From Mimachlamys varia (Eukaryota > Mollusca > Bivalvia > Pectinida > Pectinidae), in assembly GCA_947623455.1 (NCBI GenBank), contig OX392534.1, positions 32,300,926 through 32,364,925 on the forward strand: 64,000 nucleotides of DNA. Direction: 5' to 3'. Below are positions 56,249 to 64,000 of this stretch, in pieces. The notes under the pieces were generated by a model, which had not been told where the DNA came from, did no database searches, and worked only from the letters and a program-made list of their open reading frames with translations. Position 1 is the first letter of the stretch. Every line of letters starts with the position of its first letter. Made by a program: the position numbers and the translations under genes.

Positions 56249-58165
56249 ACATGTTTCTATATAACCATGTACCTATAACTTGGACATCTCTAGAGTTTCA
56301 ATTCTGTAAACTCACTACACATATTTCTATGTAACCCTGTATAATCTGGACACCTGTTTTAACCTGAACTCCGGTAGCGGTAGGTTAACTCACTACACAC
56401 ATTTCTATGTAACATCTAGATCTTGTTACCTGTATAATCTGGACACCTGTTTTAACCTGAACTCTGGTATCGGTAGGTTAACTCACTACACACATTTCTA
56501 TGTAACATCTAGATCTTGTTACCTGTATAATCTGGACACCTGTATTAACCAGAACTCCGGTATCAGTAGGTAAACTCACTACACACATTTCTATGTAACC
56601 TCTAGATCTTGTTACCTGTATAATCTGGACACCTGTTTTAACCAGAACTTCGGTATCGGTAGGTTAACTCACTACACACATTTCTATGTAACCTCTAGAT
56701 CTTGTTACCTGTATAATCTGGACACCTGTTTTAACCTGAACTCCGGTATCAGTAGGTAAACTCACTACACACATTTCTATGTAACCTCTAGATCTTGTTA
56801 CCTGTATAATCTGGACACCTGTTTTAACCAGAACTTCGGTATCGGTAGGTTAACTCACTACACATATTTCTATGTAACCTCTAGATCTTGTTACCTGTAT
56901 AATCTGGACACCTGTTTTAACCAGAACTCCTGTATCGGTAGGTAAACTCACTACACACATTTCTATTTAACCTCTAGATCTTGTTACCTGTATAATCTGG
57001 ACACCTGTTTTAACTAGAACTCGGGTATCGGTAGGTTAACTCACTACACACATTTCTATGTAGTCTCTAGATCTTGTTACCTGTATAATTTGGACACCTG
57101 TTTTAACTAGAACTCGGGTATCGGTAGGTTAACTCACTACACACATTTCTATGTAACCTCTAGATCTTGTTACCTGTATAATCTGGACACCTGTTTTAAC
57201 CAGAACTCCGGTATTGGTAGGTTAACTCACTACACACATTTCTATGTAGTCTCTAGATCTTGTTACCTGTATAATTTGGACACCTGTTTTAACTAGAACT
57301 CGGGTATCGGTAGGTTAACTCACTATACACACATTTCTATGTAACCTCTAGATCTTGTTACCTGTATAATCTGGACACCTGTTTTAACCTGAACTCCGGT
57401 ATCGGTAGGTTAACTCACTACACACATTTCTATGTAACCTCTAGATCTTGTTCACATTTCTATGTAACATCTAGATCTTGTTACCTGTATAATCTGGACA
57501 CCTGTTTTAACCAGAACTCCGGTACCGGTATGTTAACTCACTATACACACATTTCTATGTAACCTCTAGATCTTGTTACCTGTATAATCTGGACACCTGT
57601 TTTAACCTGAACTCCGGTATCGGTAGGTTAACTCACTACACACATTTCTATGTAACATCTAGATCTTGTTACCTGTATAATCTGGACACCTGTTTTAACC
57701 AGAACTCCGGTATTGGTAGGTTAACTCACTATACACACATTTCTATGTAACCTCTAGATCTTGTTACCTGTATAATCTGGACACCTGTTTTAACCAGAAC
57801 TCCGGTATTGGTAGGTTAACTCACTACACACATTTCTATGTAACCTCTAGATCTTGATACCTGTATAATCTGGACACCTGTTTTAACCAGAACTTCGGTA
57901 TCGGTAGGTTAACTCACTATACACATTTCTATGTAACCTCTAGATCTTGTTACCTGTATAATCTGGACACCTATTTTAACCAGAACTCCGGTATCAGTAG
58001 GTTAACTCTCTACACACATTTCTATGTAACCTCTAGATCTTGTTACCTGTATAATCTGGACACCTGTTTTAACTAGAACTCAAGTATCGGTAGGTTAACT
58101 CACTATACACACATTTCTATGTAACCTCTAGATCTTGTTACCTGTATAATCTGGACACCTGTATA
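56249..58165 (+). repeat. 93-bp satellite-like array, about 20 units
   Basis: Unit: ACACACATTTCTATGTAACC, TCTAGATCTTGTTACCTGTA, TAATCTGGACACCTGTTTTA and ACCAGAACTCCGGTATCGGT with AGGTTAACTCACT. Nearly every unit keeps the AGATCT palindrome. Some units carry an extra TA before CACAC. A truncated unit of about 30 bp sits at about 57450-57480. The first unit and sequence past 58165 (ACCTGTATAATAGGGACACC) are diverged, as expected at array edges. Confidence 0.97.
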
Positions 58166-58169
58166 CCAG

Positions 58170-59710
58170 TCCTTTACCCATTCTGATTTACCTTGACCTA
58201 TTTAAGGTCCCATTCTATGTAAACCTGTATAATAGGGACACCTGTAAAAACAAGACCTTTAATTTGGTCCTCATGTTTTTTATATACATTAAACCTGTCA
58301 AATATAGAAACTTCGGAATTTGTAGACAACAATATTGTCTTATTGTCTTGGTAGTGTTCCGACAAAATTTAAGATTCAATGTACAAAAGAAACGTATCTG
58401 ATATCTACAATTTCAAATCCCTAATGTATCGGAGAAATCGACGACACCCACACCCACAAACCATCCTTCACCATTTCAGATCCACCTTTTACCAGATATC
58501 AAATGTTAAAGTTAAATGTCTTTGAATTGGTTTGCTTTTAACAGACCACTTTAGCTTTTCCCAGGTACGGAAATTGTTAAATGCATTTAATTGTAAGGCT
58601 TGTTTATCAAGTGTACATATATTTGAATTAAGACAGTAAAGAACAGACAGTCTCTCTCCTAGTAGATACACAGCCCTGAGTTACGGTCCATCTTAAATGA
58701 GAAATGATCGATTATACGCTATTGACATCGGACACGGTGAAGGTTTCCGTAACACCTAAGGGTCAGGACTCGGCCAAGGATTGTTGACAAGCCTCTTTTT
58801 CATAAGCTATCATCTGCCTCTCTTTGGTCATATATAACAAAAAAAACATAAACAACCCTTTTATTGATCGCAAATCAACTCCTGGTTCAAGGTCGCAGAT
58901 ATTTTCGTCCGCTCAGAGCTTCTGTGTATAATTCCCTAAATTGAACGGCTAAACAAAGACGTGTTTTATTTTCCATTTGATTAAGCTTTTTAATTTCACA
59001 GCAGCAGTAATTTGCAGAAATTACCAATTTAACCACAACATCCTCCATTATAACAGAAAACAGTGTATTAGTGAGATACTAGAATTCCCGACATTAGAGA
59101 ATGGGGCAACCATGATATATGTGTCAAAGAAAATAATCAATATGGCCGCCTGTCACATCCATTCAGATCCGAGTTTCACTCCAATTGGAAATGTGACAAT
59201 AAATATGCCACCTCTTCTATGACTCTCACTGTTATGGACAATTAAAGATTTCAACCTTAGATAACTGTCTTTCAATTATTACATAACAGATATCAGTTGT
59301 TCAATGCTTTCAAAGATTTTGCCTCTTGGCTATGGTTTATAGTTTGATGGTGACCCGTTGGTTAAGCGGCCATAACAGTGTCTGGTGTATTAAAACCTAC
59401 CTAAATAATCTAAAGGTTAAAAGCTGAGTGTTTGGAAAACATTCATGCTCAGTGATAAAAACTAAAATAAAGATTTCCCCTTTAATGTCCTATAAAATGA
59501 AGTGGCTTTGACCCATGCTCCAAGTCAAATGTGCCATTAAATGAGAAAATAGTTTTCATAAACTAAGCATATTTTTTTTCAGCTGGAACGAAAAATTGTA
59601 CCCTACCATTGCTTTTGTGTCCATTGATCTTACATATAAGCATTGTACAAAGCTCTGGTATATTGGTAAGGAAAGTAGACTTTACTTGAAAAATTAAACA
59701 GAATACAGCC
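58170..59710. other. Intergenic, nothing recognised
   Basis: Beyond diverged array remnants (to about 58260) no gene or repeat family is seen. Confidence 0.5.
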
Positions 59711-59714
59711 ATTT

Positions 59715-59884
59715 ACTGTAACAAGACAAGGAATAGTCGTAAAGATAGAGCTCAGTCACTGGGGCTTGAACCCGTGACCCTTGGTTCTCGAGATCGAAGC
59801 TTTATTGCTGAGCTTACTTTAAGGAAAATTCCAGCTAATGCTTGCGACTAGGCAACCTAATCAATGCACATCTTTTACAATTAC
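59715..59884 (-). mobile_element. tRNA-derived SINE, family B, copy 2
   Basis: Minus strand: leader AAAAGATGTGCATTGATTAG then GTTGCC, an AATTTTCCTTAAAGTAAGC block, a head with GGGTCACGGGTTCAAGCCCC (B-box) and the tail CTATCTTTACGACTATTCCT. The head's A-box half is more diverged than in copy 1. Confidence 0.75.
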
Positions 59885-59889
59885 CTTAA

Positions 59890-60504
59890 ACAAGATCTGA
59901 TTCATTTCACCTTTAATTACTACTTGTGTCTTGATGCAGAAAAAAAATATGCTGATCACCTATCGAAAACACTTTAGGAAATTATATTTTTTAATTGGAG
60001 TATGATTTACGCCTCATTCCTTAAGAAGAAGCCTTGATACAAAGAACAATTTTTTTGTACTATTGTGAACAATTTACAAAACAGATTTATATTCTAATAT
60101 TTATAGACATTGTCTACATACCTTCAACTCAAAAACAAGTATGTAATTCACCGACATTCAGGTTTTTGACCTTTAATCCCAGTATACAAACATATAATAT
60201 ATGTCTGTGACCCACACGTTCGTTAACCTGATTTATAATTCTGTTTGATTTACAACTTGTTTGTTTGTTATGGTTGACTGAACTCTGATGTATCCAAGCT
60301 GTTCCAGGTACTGTTTACCTCCGATACAAAATAACTTTCATCTTATTGAAGATCTCATTTCAGGACATAAATTACCGGTATGCAGCTGTGCATTAAATAT
60401 ATTTTAGGAGATACATATCCAGAAATCCTTTTAATTTATTGATGAAAGCCTTGATAATCATGAAAACAAAGTCAATTCATTAGAACATGCTGCTTTCAAG
60501 ATGA
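59890..60504. other. Intergenic, nothing recognised
   Basis: No gene or repeat family recognised. Confidence 0.5.
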
Positions 60505-60506
60505 GG

Positions 60507-60604
60507 TTAACTCGTTCCCCCCCCCCCCCCCCGAAGTTTCAAATGAACTAGTCCAACCTCTGAATTGGAAGAATTCAAATACATTTTCAGGGGTAAATAA
60601 GTCA
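60507..60604 (+). mobile_element. Short palindromic MITE-like repeat, copy 4, with expanded poly(C)
   Basis: GGTTAACTCGTTC, a C16 tract, GAAGTTTCAAATGAACTAGT, CCAACCTCTGAATTGGAAGA and ATTTTCAGGGGTAAATAAGT. The C tract (60517-60532) replaces the CACCCCTGA part of the left terminus. Confidence 0.75.
60517..60532 (+). repeat. Poly(C) tract, 16 bases
   Basis: Uninterrupted C run inside the left terminus of a MITE copy. Confidence 0.9.
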
Positions 60605-60737
60605 AACAAATAATAAGCATGTTTTCTATTTGTTTACATTGAGAAATTATTTTGGTTCTTAGTATGTTTTATAATTGAAAGTGATCTTGATTTCAACTTT
60701 TAAAATTGCATATATAATAGCAATTAAAACTAAGTAA

Positions 60738-60854
60738 CAGTCTGCGACATTAGCCACTAGTCCTATATGCCCCTGACTAGTAAATTTTGGTTCAGACTTG
60801 AACTTCAATATATTATGTGTTATAGTTAACACTATTTTGCTTGTCCGGACTATT
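60738..60854 (+). repeat. Dispersed repeat F, copy 2
   Basis: AACAGTCTGCGACATTAGCC, ACTAGTCCTATATGCCCCTG and AGTAAATTTTGGTTCAGACT through TTTGCTTGTC. Same order and orientation as 41909-42032. Confidence 0.75.
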
Positions 60855-60859
60855 GCTTG

Positions 60860-61365
60860 TAAATGTTTAAGTCACAGACTGAAGTAACATTGGTTAAAAA
60901 GTAAGAGTTGGAAGGTTTACCACAAGAAACACAGAATGTTCTTTGGTTTGGCCTTTTATAGTGAGTTTTATGAACAATGACCAAAAGGTCGAAATTCACA
61001 TTAATTATGTATAACTGCATGATTTCAAACAAATTGACAAATATATAATAATGATTTATCTGATACCAGACCATTAGTAATTAATACCTGTATCCAATGT
61101 ATTTTTAGCAAGAATACAAACATCAATACAAAATCCACTAATAAGCCTATGCAGCCAAAGTCGGTCAACAAATGTTACTATCATTGATTTGTCAAAATAA
61201 TGAAATTCATTGTATGTTTTGAAACAATGAAACGTGGATCTACCGAAACAATCAGAAGAGTAACATCAATTAAATGTTTTTAATGAATTCAATAATCAAT
61301 CCACCACCAATTCTATTTCTGTAATTGATATAGATTTTAAATCATATTTCAAAACTAGTAATGTG
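60860..61365. other. Intergenic, nothing recognised
   Basis: No gene or repeat family recognised. Confidence 0.5.
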
Positions 61366-61369
61366 CATA

Positions 61370-61499
61370 TGTAGCAGGAGAGGAAAAAATGCACGGTCAG
61401 ACCACGTTTAAACCTGGGACCTTCGGAACTCTAGACAGACGCTCAAACAACTGACCTATCTGGTCGCTGACGATCAACCTGATCTAGATCCGTTATACA
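61370..61499 (-). mobile_element. tRNA-derived SINE, family A, copy 2
   Basis: Minus strand: leader TAACGGATCTAGATCAGG, head GCGACCAGATAGGTCAGTTG, CTAGAGTTCCGAAGGTCCCA with a decayed B-box (AGGTTTAAACGTGG), then TGCATTTTTTCCTCTCCTGC and TACA. Lies 124 bp from copy 3, same strand. Confidence 0.8.
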
Positions 61500-61622
61500 G
61501 TCCTTTCTCATTTACAAAGACTTCAACCCTGTAGACATCACGATTTATAACTCCAGTTTTGGGTATTCCCTTGCTTAGTATGTACCCAGTACTTGAAACA
61601 AGGTTTGGTCACAGGCACCAAA

Positions 61623-61734
61623 TGTAAAAGGAGAGTAACAATGCACAGAATTCAAACCCAGGACCTTCCGAACAGATGCTCAACCAACTAAGCTATCTGG
61701 TTGCGGATGATAGACCCAGTATAGATCCGCTACA
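61623..61734 (-). mobile_element. tRNA-derived SINE, family A, copy 3
   Basis: Minus strand: leader TGTAGCGGATCTATACTGGG, head CAACCAGATAGCTTAGTTGG, TTCGGAAGGTCCTGGGTTTG (B-box GGGTTTGAATTC) and the tail TACTCTCCTTTTACA. It begins and ends with the same TGTAGC and TTACA boundaries as copy 1. Confidence 0.8.
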
Positions 61735-61739
61735 CATAC

Positions 61740-63508
61740 ATGTATATTTTTAAATTGAACAAATCAGAAACTGCTTTAGTCAAAATTAAAATATCTTCTT
61801 TGAATAAAAGTTGTATTTAACATATCATGAATTTGAAGTCTTGAATGTTTTAATATAAAACCTAATTTATGTGTGTTCACAATGTTACTTTCATCAGTGT
61901 TGATATATATATTGTATGATAATGACAAATCTGTTTCCTCTAAAACAGTTATAACTTTGATGGTTAAACATATTAATTGACAATGACAAGACAAAATTTT
62001 GGGAATATATAACATAGAAATAATGAATATTCATGAGAGGTTATTATATCATATCCTACCAAATCGATAAATCAAATACCATGGCACGTTACTAAACCTA
62101 AGGTCAAATGAATGTTGTCCACATCTTATTGAGGGCGTGGCAGAGGTCATATCAAGACCAACAAATTTTCTTGGGATGAAATGAAAACATCAACTAGGGA
62201 CAACTCTTTGTATAATTTCTGGGTATTTGGGTTGGAGTCACTGGAGTGGGATGTAATCAAAACCAAACACTTCTTTTTGTGATGAAATGAAAGACATCAA
62301 CCAGCTAGGGACTTGAGCAAGTCTGTATCTCATGATTTCTTTTTTCATGATAATTACCCAACACCATATCAAATATAATCAATATTTGAATTGAAGTTGA
62401 ACTGCATTAGTGAACCATTAACCTCTACAGGAAAACCCTGAACATCATAAACCAATTATTTTTTGTTTTTATATAAGATTAAATTGATTTTAAGATGAAA
62501 ACGTTATAACTTGTTCGTAATTCCACTTACAAATCCAATCTTAATTGTCTGTGGGTGGAAGGGAATTACTCTGTATAACATCTGTGTGTAAAAATAGATA
62601 TTCCTTGTTATGACGTAAGTGTTTACCAAACAAATACTTAGGCCGTTGTACTTTATATCTATCCCCACCTACGTGCGACCTCCTTTTCAGATCTACGTCA
62701 CGACCCAGCAGACACGTTATTGATACAGATCCATTATACAAGCAGTCTGTACAACCACACTCAAAGCTTTTATACAAATTACTACAAACTGTAGTGCCCA
62801 CCTTGAATATAAAGCAAGCGGTATTGATCAGAAATATATACACATGCCAAAAATACTACTGGACCATAGAACGTTCAAATTAATTTTTCAATAATAAGCA
62901 AACCTTTGTAACGTCACTGCGTTATCGCTGTACTTTATAATAACCATCAAAGTCTACAAAGGGCATATAATTATCTCGTCATTTAATATGTATACGGTTA
63001 TATTCTGTTCGTACGATAATCACCCAACCTTGAATGAGCAAATTGCGCTCGGGCCCCCGGGTACTGTAGCGCCAATATAAGGAAAATTATACATAAACAG
63101 CTATAATGACAGATTTGGTAAAGCCTTGTTAGTTTCAAAAGTCTTTCAAATGTTTAACCTTCGAGTTGTTGTTGAGTTCAGCAGAAAAGTGTGTCATCCA
63201 GATAACTATATCTACAGCTATCACATTAAAACAATGGAATATTACAGGTATGACTATAGTACGGTGGTACATTTGGGACAATCTATTATCTTGAGCAATG
63301 AACATAATTTCTCAAGTGCTAGTCGAGCTCTCAAGATATTGGTCAAGCGCTTGACATAGGCCTAGTCAAGGTAGAAAATATCAATATTATATATATATGC
63401 AGGTCCTAAATGTATACCAACCTACTATAGAGATTACTGTCCATATTGCTTCGAGACTTGTTATGAGTTTTATCTCTGAAACTAAAATCACAGGTGCTTG
63501 TGGACATG
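61740..63508. other. Intergenic, nothing recognised
   Basis: No gene or repeat family recognised. TGACGTAA (about 62611) and TACGTCACG (about 62694) are CRE-like but isolated. Confidence 0.45.
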
Positions 63509-63712
63509 AACGGTGTTTCATAATAATATAATGCTAAATTATTAAGTTTACAATAACAACATATGCAGAGTAGCCTTATAGAAACCTACTCTGCATATGT
63601 TGTTATTGTAAACTTAATAATTTAGCATTATATTATTATGAAACACTGTATATGTATATTACCTTCTAATTTCAATGAAAAAATAGTCACACTCATGCCC
63701 ACAAGCACCCCT
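63490..63712. repeat. Large inverted repeat with 61-bp perfect arms
   Basis: Arms 63513-63573 and 63586-63646 are exact reverse complements over 61 bases, separated by 12 bases (CCTTATAGAAAC). The match resumes outside: CAGGTGCTTGTGGACATGA on the left against TCATGCCCACAAGCACCCCTG on the right (about 63687-63712), after about 40 extra bases in the right arm only. Confidence 0.93.
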
Positions 63713-63719
63713 GACTTAA

Positions 63720-64000
63720 ATGAGACGCAAAATTTATGGATTTTTTTTCTTTTTGAGAAAAGGAGATTCCTCTGACGCACATGGGCCTTAGAATATGTTA
63801 CAGCTAGTAATTATAGGTTTGGATAGTGTTTGACCTTAACTAATGTTTTTACCTTAACCCCCCCCCCCCCCCCCCGAGAAAAAAAACGTAAAATTACACC
63901 TTAATTTAGGTACAAACTACCTACAGTAGGCCTAGCTACAACAAATTCGCAGGTCCCTGTGCTTTGACCGACATTGGACCAAAACAAGGGCTTCTGTAGA
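63720..64000. other. Intergenic with a C18 tract
   Basis: Poly(C) at 63858-63875, otherwise nothing recognised up to the window end. Confidence 0.5.
63858..63875 (+). repeat. Poly(C) tract, 18 bases
   Basis: Uninterrupted C run followed by GAGAAAAAAAACG. Confidence 0.9.

Noticed and set aside
62590..62760. CRE-containing promoter region (TGACGTAA, TACGTCACG)
   Set aside because: Two isolated motifs without a start site, exon or open frame of note nearby.

Overview
This is metazoan genomic DNA: AT-rich, with spliced exons, tRNA-derived SINEs, MITEs and many tandem arrays. The repeat families (tandem-core elements ending in CTTGTT, SINEs with a conserved CTCCGGTTTCCTC-type tail, repeats rich in TGACCTTGACC) look most like a mollusc, probably a bivalve. 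That taxon call is inference from repeat style; nothing here is diagnostic of a species.

Only one gene can be supported. Positions 984-6515 on the + strand hold the last ten coding exons of HUWE1, the giant HECT-type E3 ubiquitin ligase. All ten exons have AG/GT boundaries and compatible phases, and together they encode the C-terminal 708 residues: a low-complexity acidic linker followed by the complete HECT domain and the natural stop. The gene begins outside the window. The catalytic-cysteine codon is split by the last intron, and that intron carries a 35-base near-copy of part of the preceding exon. A 3' UTR of roughly 2.3 kb follows, with AATAAA hexamers at 8774 and 8960.

From about 9 kb to the end (55 kb) I find no convincing protein-coding exon. 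This part is a repeat landscape. It contains three families of Helentron-like (HINE or 'pearl'-type) elements with the same end structure (9.6-11.8, 15.2-15.5, 17.3-17.7 and 25.1-26.4 kb). It also contains a TTAA-flanked MITE family (six copies, two sharing one TTAA at 18.1 kb), a ~90-bp palindromic MITE (four copies), at least five tRNA-derived SINE families and a decayed LINE reverse-transcriptase tail (about 16 kb). The tandem arrays have periods of 25, 30, 38, 62, 93 and ~145-150 bp. There are also a near-perfect 61-bp-arm inverted repeat at 63.5 kb and six long G/C homopolymers.

The strongest candidate for something worth a second look is the shared end structure of the three otherwise unrelated tandem-core families: a T-run, a 5' hairpin, a subterminal copy of the hairpin arm, a 3' hairpin and CTTGTT. 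Their core repeats cluster near 145-147 bp. Tandem arrays whose units reuse a SINE tRNA head (62 bp) also show how satellites are being made from mobile elements here.
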